A DNA stretch of 26,046 nt from an uncultured Muribaculaceae bacterium. Its GTDB lineage: Bacteria > Bacteroidota > Bacteroidia > Bacteroidales > Muribaculaceae. The position numbers and the translations under genes are program-made. Of this stretch, positions 17,551-25,055 are shown piece by piece. Position 1 is the stretch's first letter, and each line of letters begins with the position of its first letter. The DNA is taken from assembly GCA_910577355.1 (NCBI GenBank), contig CAJTMY010000038.1, forward strand, positions 1 to 26,046. Direction: 5' to 3'. A model generated the notes under the pieces. It ran no database searches. It saw nothing but the letters and a program-made list of their open reading frames with translations, and was not told where the DNA came from.

Positions 17551-18747
17551 TTACTTTTTCACGAGGGCTTCGGTGTCGCGGGCTATCATAAGCTCTTCGT
17601 CGGTGGGGATGACGCATACCTTGACCCTTGACGACGGTGTGGAGATTATGGCTTCCTCGCCGCGTACCTTGTTGGATTCGGCGTCGATTTCAACGCCCAT
17701 GAAGGCGAGTGGCTCGCATACGGAGGAGCGGAGGCCGGTCTGGTTCTCGCCTACGCCGCCGGTGAACACAATTATGTCGACTCCGCCCATTTCGGCGGCA
17801 TATGCGCCGATGTATTTGGTGATACGGAGCTCGTACATGTCGAGGCCGAGTCTGGCACGCTCGTCGCCGGCGTTTACTGCTGCTTCGATCTCGCGCATGT
17901 CGCTCGATATCTCTGTGACGCCGGCCATGCCGCTCTGCTTGTTGATGATTGCCTGAAGCTGCTCGGCGGTGAGGTTGTGCTTGAGCATCAGGAAGGTAAG
18001 CGCGCCGGGATCGACATCGCCCACGCGGGTGCCCATCATAAGGCCTTCTGTGGGAGTGAGACCCATCGACGTGTCGATGCTCTTGCCGTATTTCACGGCT
18101 GTGATTGAGCCGCCATTGCCTACATGGCATGTGATGATTCGCTGCTTGGTGATGTCGACACCGAGGAATTCGCATACACGCTGCGATACATAGCGGTGGC
18201 TGGTGCCGTGGAAGCCGTAGCGGCGTACGCCGTCTTCCTTGTAGAATTTGTAGGGCAGAGCGTACATGAATGCCTTGGCGGGCATCGTCTGGTGGAACGC
18301 TGTGTCGAACACGCCTACCTGAGGCACATCGGGCATCAGGGCTGTGATGGCCTCTATGCCGGTCATGTTGGCGGGGTTGTGGAGTGGAGCGAGGTCGTAG
18401 CACTGGCGTATCATGTCTTTCACCTCGTCAGTGATCACGACGCTTTCGGTGAACTTCTCGGCTCCATGCACCACGCGATGACCCACAGCGTCGATCTCAC
18501 CATAGTTTTTGATGCAGCCTTCGTTTACGTCGGTGAGCATGTTGAGGATGGCCTGTATAGCTCCTTTGTGGTCGGTTAGACCGAGCTCGAGTATGGCTTT
18601 TGAGCCGTCGCGACGTTTGTATTTGAGGAAGCCGTCGGCAAGGCCGATCTTCTCCACACCGCCTTCGGCGAGAGTCTGTTCGCTGGCGGTATCTATGAGT
18701 TTGTATTTTACGGAGCTGCTGCCCGAGTTGATTACGAGGATTTTCAT
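17551..18747 (-). CDS. ackA: Acetate kinase
   Basis: The product has 398 residues, standard length. The N-terminal ASKHA-fold signature KILVINSGSSSVKYKLID is intact. Further signatures are GHRVVHGAEKF, FDTAFHQTMP, the YGFHGTSHRYV motif and the phosphate-binding CHVGNGGSITA. It interconverts acetyl phosphate plus ADP with acetate plus ATP in the cytoplasm, the energy-yielding end of acetate production. It follows pta by 12 bases on the same strand, and the pair is cotranscribed from a promoter upstream of pta. A clear terminator lies just downstream. Confidence 0.97.
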   Translation of the reverse strand: MKILVINSGSSSVKYKLIDTASEQTLAEGGVEKIGLADGFLKYKRRDGSKAILELGLTDHKGAIQAILNMLTDVNEGCIKNYGEIDAVGHRVVHGAEKFTESVVITDEVKDMIRQCYDLAPLHNPANMTGIEAITALMPDVPQVGVFDTAFHQTMPAKAFMYALPYKFYKEDGVRRYGFHGTSHRYVSQRVCEFLGVDITKQRIITCHVGNGGSITAVKYGKSIDTSMGLTPTEGLMMGTRVGDVDPGALTFLMLKHNLTAEQLQAIINKQSGMAGVTEISSDMREIEAAVNAGDERARLGLDMYELRITKYIGAYAAEMGGVDIIVFTGGVGENQTGLRSSVCEPLAFMGVEIDAESNKVRGEEAIISTPSSRVKVCVIPTDEELMIARDTEALVKK

Positions 18748-18759
18748 TGTCGTCTTTTT

Positions 18760-19773
18760 CTATTTCTGTTTTGCACCGATGGCCTGGCAGCAGGTGAGGA
18801 TGATGGTTTTGTAGATGTCTTCCGGGAAGCAGCCGCGCGACAGGTCGCTCACGGGGGCTGCAAGTCCTTGCAGGATGGGGCCGATGGCTTCCACGCCGCC
18901 GATGCGCTGTACGAGTTTGTATGCAATGTTGCCGACCTCGAGCGATGGGAATACGAGTACGTTGGCTTTGCCGCTGAGTGTGCTTTCCGGAGCTTTCTTG
19001 TGGGCTACGGAGGGTACGATGGCTGCGTCGGCCTGCAGCTCGCCGTCGAGCAGCAGGTTCGGATCCATCTCGTGTGCGAGCTTTGTGGCTTCGATCACCT
19101 TGTCGACACGCTCGTGCTTGGCCGATCCTTTGGTTGAGAAAGAGAGCATGGCCACGCGGGGTTGTACGCCCACTAGGTCGCGTGCTGTCTGTGCTGCGCA
19201 GACAGCTATCTGAGCGAGTTCCTGAGCGTTGGGGTCGGGTACGACCGCGCAGTCGGCGAATACCAGTACGCCGTTCTCGCCGTATGGCAGACCTTCGGGC
19301 AGGAGCATCAGGAATGCGCCCGACACAACGTTGATGCCCGGACGAGTCTTGATTACCTGAAATGCGGCGCGGAGCACGTTGCCGGTGGTGTTCTGGGCGC
19401 CGGCCACTTCGCCGTCGGCGTCGCCGGCCTTAACCATCAGGCATCCGAGAAAGAGCGGATTGGCTGCTGTGAGGCGGCTCTGTTCCTCGGTCATTCCTTT
19501 GTGCTTGCGGAGTTCGAAGAGCAGGGGGGCATAGCGGTCGATGACATGATTGTCTGAAGGGTCGACGATCGTAGCTTTGAGAATATGGGTTAGGCCCATT
19601 TCGATCGACATACGCTTGATTTCATCCGGATCGCCGATGAGTATGATGTCGGCGATGTCGTCGGCGAGTATCTTGTCGGCGGCTTTGAGAGTGCGCGACT
19701 CGGTGCCTTCGGGAAGCACTATGCGCTGGCGGTTGGCCTTCGCTTTCTGAGTCAGGGTTTCGAATAAGTTCAT
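18760..19773 (-). CDS. pta: Phosphate acetyltransferase
   Basis: The product has 337 residues, the short single-domain form without the N-terminal DRTGG regulatory domain of enterobacterial Pta. It opens MNLFETLTQKAKANRQRIVLPEGTESRTLKAA. Characteristic segments include GCLMVKAGDADGEVAGAQNTTGNVLRA, where acetyl-CoA binds, and FPSLEVGNIAYKLVQR near the C-terminus. It converts acetyl-CoA and phosphate to acetyl phosphate, the substrate of the following ackA. It is the first gene of the unit and has a promoter about 35 bases upstream. Confidence 0.96.
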   Translation of the reverse strand: MNLFETLTQKAKANRQRIVLPEGTESRTLKAADKILADDIADIILIGDPDEIKRMSIEMGLTHILKATIVDPSDNHVIDRYAPLLFELRKHKGMTEEQSRLTAANPLFLGCLMVKAGDADGEVAGAQNTTGNVLRAAFQVIKTRPGINVVSGAFLMLLPEGLPYGENGVLVFADCAVVPDPNAQELAQIAVCAAQTARDLVGVQPRVAMLSFSTKGSAKHERVDKVIEATKLAHEMDPNLLLDGELQADAAIVPSVAHKKAPESTLSGKANVLVFPSLEVGNIAYKLVQRIGGVEAIGPILQGLAAPVSDLSRGCFPEDIYKTIILTCCQAIGAKQK

Positions 19774-19807
19774 GATTCGATATGTGAGTTGTGATTAGTC
19801 AGTGATG

Positions 19808-19815
19808 CAAAGTTA
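19808..19815 (-). promoter_or_regulatory. Promoter -7 element of pta-ackA
   Basis: The minus strand reads TAACTTTG, an exact match to the Bacteroidota -7 consensus. It is about 35 bases upstream of the pta start and within the same GCAAAGTTA context as the rpoD promoter. No clear TTTG is seen at the -33 position. Confidence 0.6.
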
Positions 19816-19892
19816 CGCAAAAATTAAAAGAGACGACTCTAAAGATGCGCAAAAAAAAGAAGATTGAGAGTCGGAAACAGAGGTAAGAATTA

Positions 19893-21170
19893 TCATGACG
19901 GGTTGATGGAGCCGTGCGCGTCGTTAAACCGGCTTTCGATGGTTCGGTTGGCGTTTGCCGTGACACCTATCTGTCCGTGGCCGGGCAAACAGATGCTGTC
20001 GGTCAATGGTGTGTCGTCGGCCATCAGCTGCCCGTATGTCATGAATGAAGATACGCAGCCGATGTCGGTGCTGAATTTACAGGGAATTATCGAGCTTTTC
20101 TCGAGCAGCAGGATGGGCTTGTCGTTGCTTGTAAGCTTCAGGTATAGATCGAAGCCCAGTACGTCGAGCAGAACGTATCCGTCGGAGATTATCCCCGATG
20201 TGACGCCGTGCCGCAGGACAAGGCCTTTGAGCAGGTCTTTTTGCGGAATCGGTATGTAGCCGGGCTGCCGGACTGTCGAAATTATCTCGGTGATTCCATC
20301 GCCGATTTCGGCGGTCACAAGGTCGTGCCCGTATTGATATGTACGACGTGTGTTGTCTGTGGTGGAATATACCGTTCCCCACGCGCATAACGATGCTGCA
20401 TATTCGTACCTGACGTTTTTGCCTTTGAGTTTGCGTTGGGCGAGCGCGTGCAGCTTGCCGTATGCGGCGCCGGAAATCTCGTTGGCTATGAGGTATATGC
20501 AGTCGGCAGTACGCAGAATATCGGAATGTTGTTCAATAAAATCCATTCCGGGTCGGTATATGGTGTCGGCAGAAATATATTCATCGAGATTCAGCCTGCC
20601 AAGAATTTTTACGATATCCGGCCCTTTACGCTCTGCGATGCTGTCGAGTGGAAACTTTATTTTCTTGCCCGAATGGGCGAATACGACGTAGAGTGTGTTT
20701 GCTTTCACGTATGCGACCGTGGCATCGGCCTTTGTCTCGCGCCGGGTGTCTGCGGCGTGGCTTTCGGTACGTTTGCGACCCAGTATATTGAGGATGTCGT
20801 CGACAAGCACTGTGTCAATGGGATGTTCCTTGATATTGCGGCGGTTGATGCCTGCGAATGTGAAGTCGAGAGCCACTGGCAGCTCCGTGTCGTCGATGAG
20901 GTAGGGGAGTAGCGAGTTTTTGGGCTTGCGGTTGAAAGCGAATACAATCTCGTTGTTGGTGAATCGTGAGGCATAGGAGTTCTTACTCGCGAGGAGCAGA
21001 AAAACCCGGCAGTCGATGATAGCGTTGGCGAGCACCTCCGGAAATTCCATGCCGCCTCCGATTCCTTGTCGGTCGATGAAATAGGATATGCCGGCGCGGT
21101 CGAGGGCGGCGCATATGCGGTCGGCGACGGCAGTGTCCTTGCGGCTGTAACTTATAAAGACGTCTTTCAT
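19893..21170 (-). CDS. TIR-domain protein with Hsp70-like C-terminal region
   Basis: The product has 425 residues. Residues 1-130 form a TIR domain: the first strand and box 1 read KDVFISYSRKD, the BB-loop is DRQGIGGGMEFPEVL, and Glu74 in SRFTNNEIVFAF sits where the catalytic glutamate of NAD-cleaving TIR domains is expected. After a polar linker (132-155) the rest is not standard. Residues 224-270 resemble the end of an Hsp70 nucleotide-binding domain, a strand plus helix ending in an ALGAA-like CAWGTVYS. Residues 332-412 resemble the Hsp70 substrate-binding beta domain: VLLDVLGFDLYLKL, then LLEKSSIIPCKFS at almost the same spacing as LLDVTPLSLGIET and IERNTTIPTKKS of DnaK. There is no helical lid and no N-terminal GIDLGTT lobe. 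It follows smpB by 11 bases. The TIR call is firm; the Hsp70 relation is inferred. No signal peptide or membrane segment is visible, so it is probably cytoplasmic. Confidence 0.82.
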   Translation of the reverse strand: MKDVFISYSRKDTAVADRICAALDRAGISYFIDRQGIGGGMEFPEVLANAIIDCRVFLLLASKNSYASRFTNNEIVFAFNRKPKNSLLPYLIDDTELPVALDFTFAGINRRNIKEHPIDTVLVDDILNILGRKRTESHAADTRRETKADATVAYVKANTLYVVFAHSGKKIKFPLDSIAERKGPDIVKILGRLNLDEYISADTIYRPGMDFIEQHSDILRTADCIYLIANEISGAAYGKLHALAQRKLKGKNVRYEYAASLCAWGTVYSTTDNTRRTYQYGHDLVTAEIGDGITEIISTVRQPGYIPIPQKDLLKGLVLRHGVTSGIISDGYVLLDVLGFDLYLKLTSNDKPILLLEKSSIIPCKFSTDIGCVSSFMTYGQLMADDTPLTDSICLPGHGQIGVTANANRTIESRFNDAHGSINPS

Positions 21171-21181
21171 TATTTGCCGGC

Positions 21182-21646
21182 CTATTTCATCATTGTGCGG
21201 GCAAGTTCGCGCTTGTCATCGCGTTCTTTTATCGCCTGGCGCTTGTCGTATTCCTTCTTTCCCTTTGCCACGCCGATGACAAGCTTGGCATATCCTTTCT
21301 GCGATATGAACAGGCGCAGAGGCACGATGGTGTAGCCCGGCGATTCGCTGTCTTTGCGCAGCTCGCGGATTTCCTTGCGGTTGAGCAGTAGCTTGCGGTC
21401 GCGGCGCTCGGCATGGTTGTTGTATGTGCCGTAGAAGTATTCGGCGATGTACATGTTCTTGACCCATACCTCGCCGTTGTTGATGTAGCAGAATGTATCG
21501 ACGAGCGAGGCTTTGCCCATGCGTATCGATTTTATTTCAGTGCCTGTGAGCACAATCCCCGCCGTGTAGGTGTCGGTTATGGCGTAGTCGAATGTCGCGC
21601 GGCGATTCTTTATGTTTACTTCCTTGAATTTAAGCTTCTGTGCCAT
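21182..21646 (-). CDS. smpB: SsrA-binding protein SmpB
   Basis: The product has 154 residues, the usual length. Diagnostic segments are NRRATFDYAITDTYTAGIVLTGTEIKSIR at the N-terminus, then a VWVKNMYIAEY strand. The lysine- and arginine-rich C-terminal tail (GKKEYDKRQAIKERDDKRE) folds in the mRNA channel of the ribosome. With tmRNA it frees ribosomes stalled on broken messages and tags the unfinished protein for degradation. It lies ten bases after the Yip1-like gene and 11 bases before the TIR gene, so a three-gene transcript is likely. The tmRNA gene itself is not in this window. Confidence 0.96.
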   Translation of the reverse strand: MAQKLKFKEVNIKNRRATFDYAITDTYTAGIVLTGTEIKSIRMGKASLVDTFCYINNGEVWVKNMYIAEYFYGTYNNHAERRDRKLLLNRKEIRELRKDSESPGYTIVPLRLFISQKGYAKLVIGVAKGKKEYDKRQAIKERDDKRELARTMMK

Positions 21647-21656
21647 GGAAAAGTTA

Positions 21657-22202
21657 TCAGATGAAGAGTAGCAGGAGCGAGCCCAATGCGATTGGTATCA
21701 CAATCACGGCAATGATGGCCAGAACGGTGAAGTTGAGGCGAGAATCCTCGCGGATATCGAGATATTGGGCAGCCTTGAATATTATGATCAACGACAGCAG
21801 CGGCAGAAAGTTTATGAATGTCATGTGCGCCGGCATGGCGTTGGCGAATATAAGGAAAAGACAGTCGATACCGAGCAGATACGTTGTGAAGCAGTCGACT
21901 TTGGTGGGATTGAAATGGCCGTCGATGCATTTCGGCAGGGTCATGTCGAGCAGCAGGCGTCCCAGATACAACGAGGCAAACATCGTGCCTCCAACCGCTA
22001 TGGCCGACAGCAGAATGTCGATGACCGAAGGACTGTTGCCGTATATCAGCCGCAGGAACTCCGATATGGCGGTAATGCCGATAAGCGGATAATATCCTGT
22101 GCGCTGTATCTCGTCGATAGGGCGTGCCGCCTCTGATATGTCTTCCCATCCGCGCGACGGCGACAGCAGCAGTTGTATAAGATGTTTGAAAAAAAGCCAC
22201 AT
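21657..22202 (-). CDS. Yip1-like polytopic membrane protein
   Basis: The product has 181 residues and about five hydrophobic segments (roughly 36-54, 61-85, 104-122, 127-147 and 157-180). The short N-terminal part reads LFFKHLIQLLLSPSRGWEDI, a preface shared by many Yip1-domain proteins of Bacteroidota (the SPxxxWxxI motif). It is an integral inner-membrane protein of unknown function. It is the first gene of the presumed transcript that continues into smpB, and a consensus -7 element lies about 30 bases ahead of the start. The family assignment rests on topology and the N-terminal motif, so it is moderately sure. Confidence 0.65.
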   Translation of the reverse strand: MWLFFKHLIQLLLSPSRGWEDISEAARPIDEIQRTGYYPLIGITAISEFLRLIYGNSPSVIDILLSAIAVGGTMFASLYLGRLLLDMTLPKCIDGHFNPTKVDCFTTYLLGIDCLFLIFANAMPAHMTFINFLPLLSLIIIFKAAQYLDIREDSRLNFTVLAIIAVIVIPIALGSLLLLFI

Positions 22203-22229
22203 TGAGAGTCTATTTACCTGTTCGGACTA

Positions 22230-22237
22230 CAAAGTTA
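22230..22237 (-). promoter_or_regulatory. Promoter -7 element of the Yip1-like/smpB/TIR unit
   Basis: The minus strand reads TAACTTTG, an exact match to the phylum consensus. It lies 28 bases before the first codon of the Yip1-like gene. No -33 TTTG is evident at the usual distance. It is back to back with the promoter element at 22271-22278 for the gene on the other strand. Confidence 0.6.
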
Positions 22238-22270
22238 CGAATTTTAACCTTTTATTTACGCTTTATTTCG

Positions 22271-22278
22271 TAAATTTG
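22271..22278 (+). promoter_or_regulatory. Promoter -7 element of the DUF5606 gene
   Basis: TAAATTTG matches the TAnnTTTG consensus exactly and lies 30 bases before the ATG at 22309. The upstream stretch is T-rich, but no clear TTTG is found at -33. Confidence 0.6.
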
Positions 22279-22308
22279 CCGAAAAATAAACGTAAGATAT
22301 ACAAAACA

Positions 22309-22764
22309 ATGATAAAGACCATATTGTCAATAGCCGGCAAGCCCGGCCTCTATCGCCTGGTAAGCCAGGGACGTAACATGCTGATCGTGGAATCGATAGC
22401 CACCGGCAAGCGCATGCCTGCCTTTGCGCGCGACAAGGTGATGTCGCTCGGCGATATCGCCATGTATACCACAGGCGATGATATTCCATTGGCCGATGTG
22501 CTCGAACTTGTAAAGGTCAAGACCGACTGCAAGCCTGTGGATGTGAAAACTTTTGCGGGTGATGTCGAGATGCGCGCTTTCTTCGGTGAGGTGCTCCCCG
22601 AGTTTGACCGCGACCGTGTGCACGACTCTGATATACGCAAGCTCTTCCAATGGTACAATTTGCTGCTTGATGCAGGCATTACCGATTTCAAGGAAGAGAT
22701 GCAGTCGGCTCAGAAGCCTGTAGAGGAGGCTGATGAGGCTGAAGCTCCTGCCTCTGCTGAATAA
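22309..22764 (+). CDS. DUF5606 domain-containing protein
   Basis: The product has 151 residues. The N-terminal 50 (MIKTILSIAGKPGLYRLVSQ, then NMLIVES and RMPAFARDKVMSLGDIAMYT) match the DUF5606 pattern, a small beta-rich domain widespread in Bacteroidota. A helical middle part (about 60-135) includes DIRKLFQWYNLLLDAGITDF, followed by an acidic tail ending EADEAEAPASAE. There is no signal peptide or membrane segment, so it is probably cytoplasmic. Function is unknown. I chose the ATG at 22309 because the longer reading frame runs back through the divergent promoter region and the 5' end of the opposite gene. A stable hairpin follows the stop codon. Confidence 0.83.
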   Translation: MIKTILSIAGKPGLYRLVSQGRNMLIVESIATGKRMPAFARDKVMSLGDIAMYTTGDDIPLADVLELVKVKTDCKPVDVKTFAGDVEMRAFFGEVLPEFDRDRVHDSDIRKLFQWYNLLLDAGITDFKEEMQSAQKPVEEADEAEAPASAE

Positions 22765-22771
22765 CATATAA

Positions 22772-22802
22772 GCCGCCGGATGCCGATAGCGGCACCGGCG
22801 GC
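22772..22802 (+). terminator. GC-rich hairpin after the DUF5606 gene
   Basis: An outer eight-base-pair stem (22772-22779 with 22795-22802, GCCGCCGG against CCGGCGGC) continues, past one bulged A, into a four-base-pair inner stem (22781-22784 with 22791-22794). No continuous T-tract follows, only scattered T residues, so termination may be partial and could let some transcription reach relA. Confidence 0.6.
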
Positions 22803-22844
22803 ATAATGCTTTCGTTTCCAAATACAATTTCCAAGATTTGCACT

Positions 22845-25055
22845 ATGGAGTTACTGACATTCAATGATGAAGAGAAAGCGCATATTGCCGGCAGCTATCG
22901 CCGGCTGATGCGTATGCTCGGCGACAGCATAGGCCAGACGGACATCGAGCGGCTAAGACGCGAGATCGCGGAAGCGGTGCGTGGCGGATATCTGCATCGC
23001 GATCGCTTCGGTATCAATCCTGTGTGCCGCAGCCTCGATATAGCTTTGGCGCTGTGCGAGCAGATTGCGCCCGACCGCAACATGACCATAGCCATGTTGT
23101 TCTTCAATCCCTGCCGTCATGGCTTCCGCGACCGCGACCGGCTCTGTGAAGAATGGGGCGAGGATGTGGCGCGCCTTGTGGAAGGTCTCATCAAAGTTTC
23201 AGATCTGTATGCCAAGGCTCCGTCGGTGCAATCGGAGAATTTCCGCAATCTGCTGCTTACTTTCGCCGAGGATATCCGCGTGATAATCCTTATGATAGTC
23301 GATCGCTTTGTATTGATGAAGGCCATAAACCATCATCCCGACCACATGCATGTGAGCGAGGTGGCGCTTGAGGCCAACTATCTTTACGCGCCGCTGGCAC
23401 ACCGGCTCGGACTCTATGCCATAAAGCGCGAGCTTGAGGACATGTCGCTCAAGTACAACAACCGCGACATATATACCCGTATCGCCCGCAAGCTCAACGA
23501 GACCAAGACATCGCGCGACGCTTACATAGCCGACTTTATCGCTCCTGTGAAGAAAAAACTCGAGGAGGCCGGCTTGAGATTCGAGATCAAGGGCCGCACC
23601 AAGTCGATATATTCGATCTGGAACAAGATGAAGAAGCAGAAGAACGATCTCGACGGCATCTATGATCTCTTTGCCATCCGTATCGTCCTCGATTCGGAAG
23701 GCGTGAAGGAGAAGAGCGACTGCTGGCTTGCATACTCGCTGATCACCGACATGTTCACGCCCAATCCGTCGAGGATGAAAGACTGGATATCGATACCGAA
23801 GTCAAACGGATACGAATCGCTCCATATCACCGTGAAGGGTCCCGGCAACCGCTGGGTAGAGGTGCAGATACGCACGCGCCGTATGGATCTCATCGCTGAG
23901 AAAGGTCTCGCGGCTCACTGGAAATACAAGGGCATAAAGAGCGAGGGCGGCCTTGACCAATGGATGAACAACGTGCGCGACATACTTGAGACCGCCGATT
24001 CGGGGCCGCTCGAGCTTATGCGCAACATGCGCATGGATGTGTACGACAAGGAGGTGTTTGTATTCACCCCAAAAGGCGATCTGTACAATCTGCCTCTCGG
24101 AGCGACGCTTCTCGACTTCGCTTTCATGATCCACACCAACCTCGGCTCGCACTGCATAGGCGGCCGTGTGAACGGCAAGAACCAGAAGATAAACTACCGG
24201 CTCGCAAGCGGCGATACCGTCGAGATAATGACATCGCCGTCGCAGCAGCCCAAGCAGGATTGGCTCAACTTTGTCACCACCTCCAAGGCCCGCAACAAGA
24301 TACGTGTCACCCTCAAGGAAATAGAGAGCCGGGCCGGAGATCTCGGCAAGGAAATGCTGCAGCGCCGGTGCAAGAACCGCAAGGTAGAGCTCGACGACGC
24401 AGCCATATCCCGAATAGCCAAGAAGCTGGGCTACAAGACTATCACCGACTTCTATACAGCCATCGCCGTCGAAAAACTCGAAGTGAATGATGTCATCGAG
24501 GCATGGCTCGATATGGAGCGTAAGGCCTCGGAGGGTGCAAAGAGCGTGTCGGCCGAGACATTTGTGATGCAGACGTCGCCTGCCGAGGCCGACGGCTCGT
24601 CGGTCGACAGCGACGTGGTGGTGATAGGCGAGGGCATAAAGGGCATCAACTACCGTCTTGCCCGTTGCTGCAATCCTATTTACGGCGACGATGTCTTCGG
24701 CTTCATATCGGCCGAAGGTGTAATCAAGATACACAAAGCCGACTGCCCCAATGCCGTCAACATACGCCGGCGTTACCCCTATCGTGTGATAAATACACGG
24801 TGGAGCGGAAAGATAGGCGCGCAGTTTGGCGTCACGCTTCGTATCGTTGGGCGCGACGACATCGGCATAGTCACCAATATAACGTCCATAATAAATAAAG
24901 AGAAATCGACTTCGCTCCGCAATATCTCTATCGAAAGCAACGACGGACTCTTCCAGGGATACATTGTGGTGGGTATCGAGAATCAGGAGTCGCTCAATCA
25001 GCTTATCCGCAAATTAAAAACCGTGAAAGGAGTAAAAGATGTACAGCGCACGTAA
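22845..25055 (+). CDS. relA: RelA-type (p)ppGpp synthetase with degenerate hydrolase domain
   Basis: The product has 736 residues in the long RSH layout: pseudo-hydrolase (about 40-200), synthetase (about 235-360), TGS (about 403-463), a zinc-finger-like domain (Cys608, Cys609, His630, Cys634) and a C-terminal ACT domain (about 662-736). The synthetase looks intact: FEIKGRTKSIYSIWNKM, YDLFAIRIV, IPKSNGYESLHIT and VEVQIRT. The hydrolase metal site is not: the HD-VVED motif reads LFFNPCRHG (85-93), the HP is NP (58-59), and DRLHNM is DRFVLM (153-158). It therefore should make, but not destroy, (p)ppGpp on ribosomes loaded with uncharged tRNA. I chose the ATG at 22845 because an upstream ATG at 22806 abuts the preceding hairpin and adds 13 residues unlike the family. 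Its 3' end overlaps the next gene by 17 bases. Confidence 0.92.
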   Translation: MELLTFNDEEKAHIAGSYRRLMRMLGDSIGQTDIERLRREIAEAVRGGYLHRDRFGINPVCRSLDIALALCEQIAPDRNMTIAMLFFNPCRHGFRDRDRLCEEWGEDVARLVEGLIKVSDLYAKAPSVQSENFRNLLLTFAEDIRVIILMIVDRFVLMKAINHHPDHMHVSEVALEANYLYAPLAHRLGLYAIKRELEDMSLKYNNRDIYTRIARKLNETKTSRDAYIADFIAPVKKKLEEAGLRFEIKGRTKSIYSIWNKMKKQKNDLDGIYDLFAIRIVLDSEGVKEKSDCWLAYSLITDMFTPNPSRMKDWISIPKSNGYESLHITVKGPGNRWVEVQIRTRRMDLIAEKGLAAHWKYKGIKSEGGLDQWMNNVRDILETADSGPLELMRNMRMDVYDKEVFVFTPKGDLYNLPLGATLLDFAFMIHTNLGSHCIGGRVNGKNQKINYRLASGDTVEIMTSPSQQPKQDWLNFVTTSKARNKIRVTLKEIESRAGDLGKEMLQRRCKNRKVELDDAAISRIAKKLGYKTITDFYTAIAVEKLEVNDVIEAWLDMERKASEGAKSVSAETFVMQTSPAEADGSSVDSDVVVIGEGIKGINYRLARCCNPIYGDDVFGFISAEGVIKIHKADCPNAVNIRRRYPYRVINTRWSGKIGAQFGVTLRIVGRDDIGIVTNITSIINKEKSTSLRNISIESNDGLFQGYIVVGIENQESLNQLIRKLKTVKGVKDVQRT

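Noticed and set aside
22099..22308. N-terminal extension of the DUF5606 gene by 70 codons
   Set aside because: It would run through the divergent promoter region and the 5' end of the Yip1-like gene. The family begins at the MIKTILSIAGKPG segment, which starts at 22309.
22806..22844. Upstream ATG adding 13 residues to RelA
   Set aside because: It starts four bases after a stable hairpin and the added residues do not resemble the family; the ATG at 22845 is more plausible.
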